A stretch of 12,335 bases of DNA, taken from positions 1-12,335 of the forward strand of contig CALFSV010000184.1 of NCBI GenBank assembly GCA_937916485.1. Direction: 5' to 3'. Below, piece after piece: positions 1 through 6,300 of this stretch (position 1 is its first letter; each line of letters begins with the position of its first letter). This DNA comes from an uncultured Paracoccaceae bacterium. Lineage in GTDB: Bacteria; Pseudomonadota; Alphaproteobacteria; Rhodobacterales; Rhodobacteraceae. The notes below the pieces were generated by a model that was given only the letters and a program-made list of their open reading frames with translations, was not told the DNA's origin and did not search any database. The position numbers and the translations under genes are program-made.

Positions 1-97
1 AGATTCTCTCTTAGTTTAGGCCCCCTTTGGTCCCAAAAACCCTGACGACGGACAGACAAGACTTTTCCTGTTCCTCGCAAGCCTCATTTGGGCGCAG
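1..97 (+). other. Left edge, with a signal-peptide-like stretch lacking a normal start codon
   Basis: All three forward frames are closed near the left edge, with stops at about 12-14, 17-19 and 43-45, so no gene clearly enters from the left on this strand. In the frame of the downstream binding-protein gene, codons from about 59 to 109 read R-L-F-L-F-L-A-S-L-I-W-A-Q-M-C-S-A. This is a basic residue, a hydrophobic core and a plausible signal peptidase site just before D-V-M-R. There is no ATG, GTG or TTG in this frame between the stop at 17-19 and position 98; only CTG at 68 and ATT at 86 could serve. The signal peptide therefore seems encoded, but its start is non-canonical or lost. No promoter was recognised here. 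Confidence 0.5.
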
Positions 98-856
98 ATG
101 TGCAGCGCAGATGTGATGCGAATTTCGGTGACGACATCGTTCGAAAATTCAGGCCTGTCTGATGTGCTTTTGCCTGCCATCAAAGAGGACCTCGATCTTG
201 ATGTGCAGCTCTTGGTGGTGGGGACAGGGCAGGCGTTGCGACTTGGCGAAGCCGGCGATGTCGATGCCGTTCTGGTTCATTCAAAGGACGCAGAGGACGC
301 GTTTGTTGCAGCGGACCACGGGACGCATCGACGCGAGATAATGTACAATGACTTTGTTATAATCGGGCCAAGCAGTGACGTTGCGGGGATTGCGTCCGCG
401 GACACTGCGGCAGACGCTCTGTCGTTGATCGCGGTCGCACAGGCCCCGTTTGTCAGCCGTGGCGATGACAGCGGCACACATAACGCAGAACGCCGGATAT
501 GGGCCAACGCCAATTTGTCGCCTGATGATTTTGGCGCGTGGTATCGCCCCGTCGGCGCTGGAATGGGGGCGGCGTTGAATACCGCGTCCGGCATGGGTGC
601 ATATATCGTGTCCGACCGTGCAAGCTGGCTAAACTTCGGAAATAAGAACGGGCTGGCGCTGCTGTTCTCGGGTGATCCGACATTATTTAATCAATATGCA
701 TTCCTGCCTGTGAACCCGTCCAAAAACGATAGGGTTCGCAATGACTTGGCACAGAGCCTTGAGGCGTGGCTGACCGGCCCACGCGCCGCGGAATTGATCA
801 ACAATTATGCAATCGACGGCGAGACACTTTTTGTTTTCAATGCTGTGGCAGAATAA
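98..856 (+). CDS. tupA: TupA-like tungstate-binding periplasmic protein
   Basis: This is a substrate-binding protein of the tungstate/molybdate ABC importer type (TupA), which captures the oxyanion in the periplasm for a TupB permease and TupC ATPase. Visible family marks, numbered from the ATG at 98, are TTSFENSG (13-20), GTGQAL (42-47), MYNDFVIIGP (82-91) and FVSRGDDSGTH (118-128). The Ser/Thr-rich turns are those that contact the oxyanion in the family. The length of 252 residues is normal for a nearly mature protein. The ATG at 98 falls inside what looks like the signal peptide, so the true start may be an upstream non-ATG codon (CTG 68) or may have been lost. No permease or ATPase gene lies in the window. 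The stop codon directly abuts the stop of the convergent DUF6505 gene. Tungstate rather than molybdate is a family-level inference; it would suit a W-dependent formate dehydrogenase encoded nearby. Confidence 0.8.
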   Translation: MCSADVMRISVTTSFENSGLSDVLLPAIKEDLDLDVQLLVVGTGQALRLGEAGDVDAVLVHSKDAEDAFVAADHGTHRREIMYNDFVIIGPSSDVAGIASADTAADALSLIAVAQAPFVSRGDDSGTHNAERRIWANANLSPDDFGAWYRPVGAGMGAALNTASGMGAYIVSDRASWLNFGNKNGLALLFSGDPTLFNQYAFLPVNPSKNDRVRNDLAQSLEAWLTGPRAAELINNYAIDGETLFVFNAVAE

Positions 857-1357
857 TCAGTGGTGGTGATGCGGCTCGTCTTCATCGAGTGAGCCGTGCA
901 CAGCAAACTGGGTAATGTCTGCCGATTGCGCTTCGATGACACGGTACGCCTCATTGACGCCCGCTGGGGTCAATTCACGCGCCACCGTCAAAAGCGTGTT
1001 GGGGGCATGATCCGCGCAGAGTTCGACCATCTGGCTGAGTTCTTCAAGGGCCACATTTTTCGCAGCATCAAGATCGGGGGCGCCGTAAATGTCGACGAAA
1101 TGCTGGGCCAAGAGCATCGCAATGACCTCGTGTTCTGCAGGTTCGATCTGCGTCACAGCGACAAAGCTGACGCGGCCGAATGTTTCGGTCCCCATCCAGC
1201 CATTCGAAAAGGCTTGCCGCGCCTTGCCGACCAGATCGGCCTCTCCCCAATTCGAAAATTCGAACCCGCCGGGAATGCACCACTCGCCTGTGCGGGCCGG
1301 ATTGTGAAAGACCCGTTGGTCGCTTTCGTCAAAGTGGATCGCGCGCGCTAGTTTCAT
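857..1357 (-). CDS. DUF6505 family protein
   Basis: This is a 166-residue soluble protein of unknown function that I recognise as the DUF6505 family, typically found in Rhodobacterales. No signal peptide or membrane segment is visible. The N-terminus (MKLARAIHFDESDQRVF) and the stretch around W26-CIPGGFEF are the most family-like. The C-terminus is an acidic run followed by four histidines (DEDEPHHHH), which could bind a metal. Its ATG overlaps the TGA of the upstream DUF4444 gene (ATGA, 1354-1357), so translation is probably coupled. It is the last gene of the leftward mrp unit. Its stop lies back to back with that of the tupA-like gene, with no spacer. Function is not known; context suggests a role alongside Mrp. 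Confidence 0.75.
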   Translation of the reverse strand: MKLARAIHFDESDQRVFHNPARTGEWCIPGGFEFSNWGEADLVGKARQAFSNGWMGTETFGRVSFVAVTQIEPAEHEVIAMLLAQHFVDIYGAPDLDAAKNVALEELSQMVELCADHAPNTLLTVARELTPAGVNEAYRVIEAQSADITQFAVHGSLDEDEPHHHH

Positions 1358-2055
1358 TCGGGCCTCGTTAGGTTTTCGCTCAACGGTATCAAAACGGTTT
1401 CTGTGCCGATCTTCAACAGCATGCCAAGGTTTTCATCAAGCCCGACGTATGCGCCCGTCTGACCAGCGATCGTTATGTCCCCTTTGAGACCATGCGCAAG
1501 CCCGGCCCATTCACGGTGCAGGTTGGCCAAACCGTTGTCCGACCATGCGTTGATACCAACAAGGGTATGGCGCACCCATGCTTCAAGCAGGGTGACCGCA
1601 TCAACCTCGGCGCAGCCTTCCGCATAAAGCGCCGTTTGGTCCGGCGTCAGGCCGGTTTCTTCGGTACCCGGCCAAAGTGAGAGGGTCAGCGCCATGACAA
1701 GCCAATCGGGTTCAAAGTCTGGCCCGCCAGCAGCGGCCATGCGCAACGCGCCACAGCGCCCGCCGTTCACATAGATCGTTCCATCCCATCCCAGATGTAT
1801 CCCCACCTCGGGCGGGGCCAGAACACCAAGTGCATTCTGAAGCCCGACGCCGCAAATTGGCAGCATCGCGACCGCCTGAGACAACACCACATCAGGCGCA
1901 AAAACAATCGCCGCACGCAGTTGATCCGGGGCGAGATCGAAGATGACCAGCCCCGCATCGCATCCCGCATCCGCCGCAGCGCAAGCCATTGCAAACGGAT
2001 CGCCCCCGGCAGCATCCTGACCAGAAAAAAGTGGCGGGAATTGTGGCGTGTTCAT
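1354..2055 (-). CDS. Biotin/lipoate--protein ligase-like protein (DUF4444)
   Basis: This 233-residue protein resembles the biotin/lipoate ligase family, with a DUF4444 C-terminal domain at about 185-233 (GLAHGLKGDITIAG through VLIPLSENL) shaped like the small C-terminal domain of BirA. The core region AVAMLPICGVGLQNALG followed by GWDGTIYVNGGRCG (89-102) lines up with the K-W-P-N-D-x-x-Y segment of BirA. The catalytic lysine is replaced by Gly and the PND by DGT, and no GRGRRG biotinyl-AMP loop is seen. It may therefore bind a carboxylate or acyl ligand without being a normal ligase. The ATG overlaps the mrp stop (ATGA, 2052-2055) and its stop overlaps the DUF6505 start, so the three genes are translationally coupled. 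The family call is fairly firm; activity is unknown. Confidence 0.75.
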   Translation of the reverse strand: MNTPQFPPLFSGQDAAGGDPFAMACAAADAGCDAGLVIFDLAPDQLRAAIVFAPDVVLSQAVAMLPICGVGLQNALGVLAPPEVGIHLGWDGTIYVNGGRCGALRMAAAGGPDFEPDWLVMALTLSLWPGTEETGLTPDQTALYAEGCAEVDAVTLLEAWVRHTLVGINAWSDNGLANLHREWAGLAHGLKGDITIAGQTGAYVGLDENLGMLLKIGTETVLIPLSENLTRPE

Positions 2056-3119
2056 GCGTGGCCTTTGGCGATCAGGTACTTGGCGACGTCACGAAATGCC
2101 GTGGCCTGCGGGCTATCCGGTTTGGACACGACAATCGGCGCGCCCCCATCCGCCGCAAGTCTTATGTCCATATGCAGAGGAATTTCCGCCAGCAGCGGCA
2201 CATCAAGCTTTGCAGCTTCCGCCGCGACGCCACCATGCCCGAACATATGTTCTTCGTGACCACAGGCGGAACAAATATGTGTCGACATGTTTTCAATCAT
2301 ACCAATCAATGGCGTGCCAAGCTGGTTGAACATATCAATCCCTTTGCGGGCATCCAGCAGGGCGATATCTTGCGGCGTAGAAACGATGATCGCCCCATCC
2401 AGTTGTGCCTTTTGCGCAAGCGTCATCTGCACATCGCCCGTGCCCGGAGGGAGATCGACGATCAAAACATCCAATGCGCCCCACTGCACTTGCGACAGCA
2501 TTTGTTGCAACGCGCCCATCAGCATCGGCCCGCGCCAGACGACCGCTTGATCCTCGTTGGCCATTAGACCGAGCGACATCATCGTCACGCCGAAATTGCG
2601 CATCGGGAGGATGGTTTTGCCATCTGGCGACGCGGGCCGCCCCGACACACCCAGCATGCGTGGTTGAGAGGGGCCATAGACGTCAGCGTCCAACAACCCG
2701 ACCTTGCGCCCCTCGGCCGCCAACGCGCAAGCCAGGTTGGCCGCGACAGTTGATTTCCCGACGCCGCCCTTGCCGGACGCGACCGCAATGATCCGATCAA
2801 CGCCTGGTACTTTTTCCGGGCCAGCAGGGGCCGCCCCACGCGATGGTTTCAAATCTGGTGGCGCCTTGGTCGTGCTATGGGCCGTCATGACGATCGACAC
2901 AGATGTCACGCCATCGGTGGCTTTGATTTGGGCTTCGCCTTTGTCCTTAATGGCCGAATAGGCATCCGCGTGATCGCCGCTGACTTCCATCACAAAGCGT
3001 ACAGCGCCGTCTTCAACAGTGAGCGCTTTGATAATGCCAGCTTCGACAATCGAACTGCCGCTAATCGGGTCTTCGAGGTCGGCAAGAATGCCGAGAATGG
3101 TTTCACGGGTCACGGTCAC
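2052..3119 (-). CDS. apbC: Mrp/ApbC family Fe-S cluster carrier ATPase
   Basis: This is a P-loop ATPase of the Mrp/NBP35/ApbC family, which carries 4Fe-4S clusters to apoproteins in the cytoplasm. With the GTG at 3119 as start it is 355 residues, the usual size. An N-terminal MIP18/DUF59 domain (about 1-80, including DLEDPISGSSIV) is followed by a Pro/Ala-rich linker, then the deviant Walker A GKGGVGKS (116-123), DADVYGPSQPRMLG, DLPPGTGD, and the cluster-binding C283-SA-C286. The GTG start is preferred because GAGGGG lies 10 bases upstream and the preceding DUF6494 gene stops two bases before it. An ATG at 3155 in the same frame would overlap DUF6494 and add a non-family 12-residue extension. 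It is coupled to the DUF4444 gene by ATGA. It may help to load the many Fe-S centres of the neighbouring formate dehydrogenase and polyferredoxin, but that link is inferred from position. Confidence 0.93.
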   Translation of the reverse strand: MTVTRETILGILADLEDPISGSSIVEAGIIKALTVEDGAVRFVMEVSGDHADAYSAIKDKGEAQIKATDGVTSVSIVMTAHSTTKAPPDLKPSRGAAPAGPEKVPGVDRIIAVASGKGGVGKSTVAANLACALAAEGRKVGLLDADVYGPSQPRMLGVSGRPASPDGKTILPMRNFGVTMMSLGLMANEDQAVVWRGPMLMGALQQMLSQVQWGALDVLIVDLPPGTGDVQMTLAQKAQLDGAIIVSTPQDIALLDARKGIDMFNQLGTPLIGMIENMSTHICSACGHEEHMFGHGGVAAEAAKLDVPLLAEIPLHMDIRLAADGGAPIVVSKPDSPQATAFRDVAKYLIAKGHA

Positions 3120-3120
3120 G

Positions 3121-3315
3121 TTAAGATTGCCCCTCGATCTTGCCGGACACGACATGTTCCATGTCTAATCCGTTGATGGTCAGAACAACTTTAGCATCAA
3201 AGCTTCGTCCAGACGTGTCGCCTGCATTGCGCAGCGCGTCCTCGATGGCCTGCTGGGATGTCACGCCAACCTGTTTGAGAAACTTACGCATCGACATGTT
3301 GAATTCTTCGCTCAT
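3121..3315 (-). CDS. DUF6494 family small protein
   Basis: This is a 64-residue cytoplasmic protein matching what I recall of the DUF6494 family, a short conserved alphaproteobacterial protein with the core FNMSMRKFLKQVGVTSQQAIEDALRNAG (residues 5-32) and a beta-rich end (KVVLTINGLDMEHVVSGKIEG). No cysteines, signal peptide or membrane helix are present. The ATG has a good site, AAAGGA, 7 bases upstream. It is the first gene of the leftward unit DUF6494-apbC-DUF4444-DUF6505, and its stop is two bases ahead of the apbC GTG. The function is unknown; the constant pairing with Mrp suggests a helper role. Confidence 0.8.
   Translation of the reverse strand: MSEEFNMSMRKFLKQVGVTSQQAIEDALRNAGDTSGRSFDAKVVLTINGLDMEHVVSGKIEGQS
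3130..3135 (-). promoter_or_regulatory. Ribosome binding site deciding the apbC start
   Basis: On the minus strand GAGGGG sits 10 bases before the GTG at 3119, inside the last codons of DUF6494. No comparable purine run precedes the ATG at 3155 at useful spacing. This supports the GTG start for the Mrp gene. Confidence 0.5.
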
Positions 3316-3335
3316 AGGGGGATCCTTTGATTTTC

Positions 3336-3365
3336 TTGACCGCTTTGCCAGTCACCACTTAGGTT
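3336..3365 (+). promoter_or_regulatory. Weak candidate promoter in the 76-base divergent gap
   Basis: The gap 3316-3391 separates two divergent genes and should hold promoters for both. On the + strand TTGACC (3336-3341) is a good -35 box, but at 17-18 bases only TTAGGT/TAGGTT follows, a poor -10. No clear element was found for the minus direction. Confidence 0.25.
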
Positions 3366-3391
3366 GTGCTATCTAGTAATGGGCGGGTGTG

Positions 3392-4117
3392 ATGAAGCTT
3401 TTGATCGTATTGATAGCGTTTCTGCTGCCGCAATGGGCCACGGCTCAAGACAGAGATTTCACCCTGTCGGCACCATCGCCAGTTATCGAGTCGGGTTTCT
3501 TGGATTATCTTTTGCCGCGGTTCTCTCTCAAACATGGAACGCGCGTCCAGCTTGTGCCCGAAGGCGGCGACGCGGTCATCGGGGACGATGGTGTCGCGGT
3601 TTTCGTGGGCTTGGGCACGGGCTGGTTTCTTGACCACCACGGCGACGCGGGCCCTGTGCTGTTTGCGCAGTGGTTGGTGTCCGATATCGGCAAGAGGACA
3701 ATCGTCGGCTTCAAACCTGATGGCGTTGCGATCTTTAGCGGCGAGGTTGCGGTTGAAACCATCGCGGCCGATCTGACCTTTGAGGGGGACCCTGTGATGG
3801 GCGAGTCTCTTTCGCTGCACCACTGCGGGCGTTGCCATGTCATCAACGAAACCAATCGAATGAAAGGCATGGGGGCGACGCCATCCTTTGCCTTGATGCG
3901 CACGTTCCCCGATTGGCAGAACCGATTTAGTACATTCTATGTTCTCAATCCCCATCCCAGCTTTAGCCAAGTCGAAAACCTCACGCCGCCCTTTCCTCTC
4001 AATCTGCCACCGGCTATTGTGCCGCTCGAAATCACCCAAGACGATCTGGACGCGATCCTTGCATATGTGGCGACCATTCCGCCTGCTGAGTTGGGCGCAC
4101 CTCTGCAAACTCAGTGA
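3392..4117 (+). CDS. Exported c-type cytochrome with a TupA-like N-terminal domain
   Basis: This is a 241-residue protein with a clean Sec signal peptide (MKLLIVLIAFLLPQWATA, cleavage before QD). Residues about 22-125 resemble a shortened periplasmic binding protein: ESGFLDYLLPRF, RVQLVPEGGDAVIGDDG and VAVFVG track the TupA-like protein at 98-856 (ENSGLSDVLLPAI, VQLLVVGTGQAL, DAVLVH). The oxyanion-binding turns are not kept. The C-terminal part has one heme c site, C145-GR-C148-H149, then KGMGATPSF, NPHPSF with H188, and a final helix DLDAILAYVATIPP typical of class I cytochromes c. It likely moves electrons in the periplasm, perhaps for formate oxidation. The ATG at 3392 follows GGGCGGG; a GTG directly before it would add one residue. 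Its stop overlaps the end of the convergent polyferredoxin gene by 7 bases. Confidence 0.8.
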   Translation: MKLLIVLIAFLLPQWATAQDRDFTLSAPSPVIESGFLDYLLPRFSLKHGTRVQLVPEGGDAVIGDDGVAVFVGLGTGWFLDHHGDAGPVLFAQWLVSDIGKRTIVGFKPDGVAIFSGEVAVETIAADLTFEGDPVMGESLSLHHCGRCHVINETNRMKGMGATPSFALMRTFPDWQNRFSTFYVLNPHPSFSQVENLTPPFPLNLPPAIVPLEITQDDLDAILAYVATIPPAELGAPLQTQ

Positions 4118-6060
4118 TCCTTGCGCTTTGTCAGGTAGTCATCGGTGGTGCGCGGTTTTGGTCGTTCGCCTGCGGCAAAGGGATTGTTGTCGGAATGGTA
4201 TTGCGCTTGGATCCGGCAATTGTCGCACATCTGGATCATCCGCGCAGCCTTAGGGTTGGCGAACATCGCGTGGTTGCCCGCAAGTTTTTCAACGATCTTA
4301 TCAACCGTTGATTTAACCCCAAACAGATCACCGCATTCCACGCAGGCAAAAGGTTCTTCTTCGTTCAAAACGGATTGCGCCAAGGCGGCGTCGCTTAGGT
4401 CAAACTGTGGCTTCAGCGTGATTGCCTTTTCGGGACAAACGTTGGTGCACAAACCGCATTGCAGGCAGGCATCTTCCTGGAACCGCAACTGCGGCAGGTC
4501 CGGATTGTCGCCAAGCGCGCCGGACGGGCAAAGCGACACACAGGCCAGACACAATGTGCAGGCCTCCGTATCAACAACAACAGCACCATACGGGGCGGTA
4601 TCGGGAAGTGGCAGAAGCTTTGTGTCAGGGTTCAAGGCTTTGGCAGCCAAACGCGCCACCTGACGGCGGGTGCCGATTGGCAGGATCGGCGCGGTTGTGA
4701 CTGCGATACTGTCCTGCTCGAACAGGTGATCGGACAAGGCGTCCGGGTCCATAAAATCAAGCAACGCGATCTTGGTCCCAGCTATAGCAATTGCCAGTTC
4801 CAGTTGCGGGTCAAGCGCGTCGCGTTCCGTTTTTGGGCCGATCAGGACATCAACGCGTGAAAATCCGCTAGCAAGTGCGGCAAGCATTTCGGCATGGCCA
4901 AAGCCGGACAACGCATTGATTTCCATCGGAATAACATGGGCAGGTAAGCCACGGCCAAACCGTGCCGCAAGGCCGATCATTTCGGCACCATGATCGTCAT
5001 GGACCAGAAGTGACGGGTCGGCACCGCCAGCACTTCGATAGGTGTTGGCAAGGGAACTGATCCGGCGGAATATGTGATCCACATTGGGCGCATCATAAGT
5101 AATGGCGCCGGATGGGCAAACGGCAGAACACGCGCCACAACCAGCACAAACCAGCGGGTCGATTTCCACGACTTCCCCCGCAGACAGAATAGCACCGGTC
5201 GGGCAAACGTTCAGACAATTTGAACAGGCTGGTTTCTCGGCGCGGGAATGGGCGCAAAGTGTCGGCTCCATCCTAACGTAGAGAGGTTTTTCAAACGTTC
5301 CGACCATCTGGCTTGCCGCGAAAATCGCGTCGGCAACAGCGGGCTGGCTTTTGGGATCTGCGCGTAGATAGCCATCGCGTTTTTCTGGGGCAGGGAAAAG
5401 GGATGCCTTTCCCGACAAATCCAAAATTATGTCGCATTGCGACAGGGCGCCGTCTTTGGGCGGCGTCAGGTCGGGCGTACCACGGCCACCCGAAACGCTT
5501 TGCTGGAATGCGTTTATTTCCACTTCAAAACGTCCAAGACTGCCTGTTGCCCGACGCAGATCCCCCACAACGGCGTCAAAACCGCTTGTCGGCACAATCT
5601 GTGCCTCTGGCCCAAACAAAACCGTCACCGCCAGCACATCTGACAGTTTTTCTGCAGCCGCAATCGCGAGGTCAGCAGGACCAAGGATCAGGCACATCCC
5701 TTCCGAGATAATATCAATGGACTTGGGCGCCGGCTGCAAAAGCATCGCATCCGCAATCAGCGCTGCCATTTTTGGCGTCGTGGATTGCGTGTCGTCAGAC
5801 CAACCGGCGCGATCACGGATATCAACAAATTGCGGTTCTGGTGCGTCAAGCTCATCGGCGATGGCGCTAAAACGACCGGCTTCTTGTTGGCAGGCAATGA
5901 CAACATCACCCTCGCCAATTGCTTTGGCGGCGATGTCGATCTGATCCATGCACAGGCTGGTATAGCAGGTCTTGCAAGACAAATTCGTCGATGCGCCCAA
6001 CGCATCGCTGTCGACAGGCTGTGATCCGAGACAATCGCACACGAGTAATGTTTTTGACAT
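4111..6060 (-). CDS. Formate dehydrogenase-linked 4Fe-4S polyferredoxin
   Basis: This is a 649-residue soluble iron-sulfur protein with no signal peptide. Four ferredoxin-type motifs occur as two pairs: C279-C282-C286 (with C269 upstream) with C305-C308-C311-C315, and C501-C504-C507-C511 with C532-C535-C538-C542. Most end in the typical C-P. A further C573-x2-C576 and C612-x2-C615 near the C-terminus could form another metal site. The N-terminus holds C8, C10, C29, C32, C37 and C57 (ACQQEAGRF), reminiscent of heterodisulfide reductase-like proteins. Proteins of this kind stand next to DUF3305/DUF3306/TorD genes in FDH clusters of other proteobacteria, but their exact role is not settled; electron transfer or assembly are both possible. 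The ATG at 6060 with GGGGGA 4 bases upstream is chosen over a TTG at 6072. It is divergent from the FDH operon. Confidence 0.85.
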   Translation of the reverse strand: MSKTLLVCDCLGSQPVDSDALGASTNLSCKTCYTSLCMDQIDIAAKAIGEGDVVIACQQEAGRFSAIADELDAPEPQFVDIRDRAGWSDDTQSTTPKMAALIADAMLLQPAPKSIDIISEGMCLILGPADLAIAAAEKLSDVLAVTVLFGPEAQIVPTSGFDAVVGDLRRATGSLGRFEVEINAFQQSVSGGRGTPDLTPPKDGALSQCDIILDLSGKASLFPAPEKRDGYLRADPKSQPAVADAIFAASQMVGTFEKPLYVRMEPTLCAHSRAEKPACSNCLNVCPTGAILSAGEVVEIDPLVCAGCGACSAVCPSGAITYDAPNVDHIFRRISSLANTYRSAGGADPSLLVHDDHGAEMIGLAARFGRGLPAHVIPMEINALSGFGHAEMLAALASGFSRVDVLIGPKTERDALDPQLELAIAIAGTKIALLDFMDPDALSDHLFEQDSIAVTTAPILPIGTRRQVARLAAKALNPDTKLLPLPDTAPYGAVVVDTEACTLCLACVSLCPSGALGDNPDLPQLRFQEDACLQCGLCTNVCPEKAITLKPQFDLSDAALAQSVLNEEEPFACVECGDLFGVKSTVDKIVEKLAGNHAMFANPKAARMIQMCDNCRIQAQYHSDNNPFAAGERPKPRTTDDYLTKRKDH

Positions 6061-6191
6061 CGGTTCCCCCAATTGGCCGCACGACAGGTAGGCAGGAAAC
6101 GGACCGACAGTAAATAAATAATTCCCTGTGATTCTGTCGCCTGAACGTTCGCACCCGCGGCAACTCAGACATGCATTGATCGAGCCTCACT

Positions 6192-6214
6192 GTGGGAAAC
6201 GGCAGTTTCCTCAC
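6192..6214. promoter_or_regulatory. Palindromic operator candidate
   Basis: GGAAAC (6195-6200), a 4-base GGCA centre and GTTTCC (6205-6210) form a perfect inverted repeat. It is extended outward by GTG on the left and TCAC on the right, giving near-perfect arms of about nine bases. The size and position, about 90 bases before the first gene of the operon, fit a dimeric regulator site. The regulator is unknown and no LysR or two-component gene lies in the window. Confidence 0.4.
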
Positions 6215-6234
6215 GATTCGCACTAATCCCTTCA

Positions 6235-6272
6235 TGCGGCATCGCAGCATTTTACGGCTGCATGTGCGGCAT
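6235..6272. repeat. Direct repeat TGCGGCAT flanking an inverted GCAGC/GCTGC
   Basis: TGCGGCAT occurs at 6235-6242 and again at 6265-6272, exactly 30 bases apart, close to three helical turns. Between them GCAGC (6244-6248) and GCTGC (6257-6261) are inverted. The spacing suggests protein binding on one face of the DNA just upstream of the DUF3305 start, but chance cannot be excluded. Confidence 0.35.
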
Positions 6273-6300
6273 AAAGAAAAGGCTTTGATATCGTGGCAAG

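Larger units (their letters stand above)
6061..6300. promoter_or_regulatory. Divergent intergenic control region of the FDH locus
   Basis: These 240 bases lie between the leftward polyferredoxin gene and the rightward DUF3305 gene and must hold the promoters for both. An AT-rich patch at 6110-6123 could be a -10 region for the leftward gene. I could not identify a convincing -35/-10 pair on either strand. Symmetric elements listed separately (6192-6214 and 6235-6272) are operator candidates. GAACGTTC (6143-6150) is a further 8-base palindrome. No ORF or RNA gene is seen. Confidence 0.55.

Noticed and set aside
1989..2567. 192-codon open frame on the + strand opposite apbC
   Set aside because: The apbC reading has Walker A and CxxC motifs; the opposite frame is Arg/His-rich low-information sequence.
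3359..4108. 249-codon open frame antisense to the cytochrome gene
   Set aside because: The product is rich in Arg/His with no family features, while the + strand has a signal peptide and heme motif; it is a shadow of the real gene.
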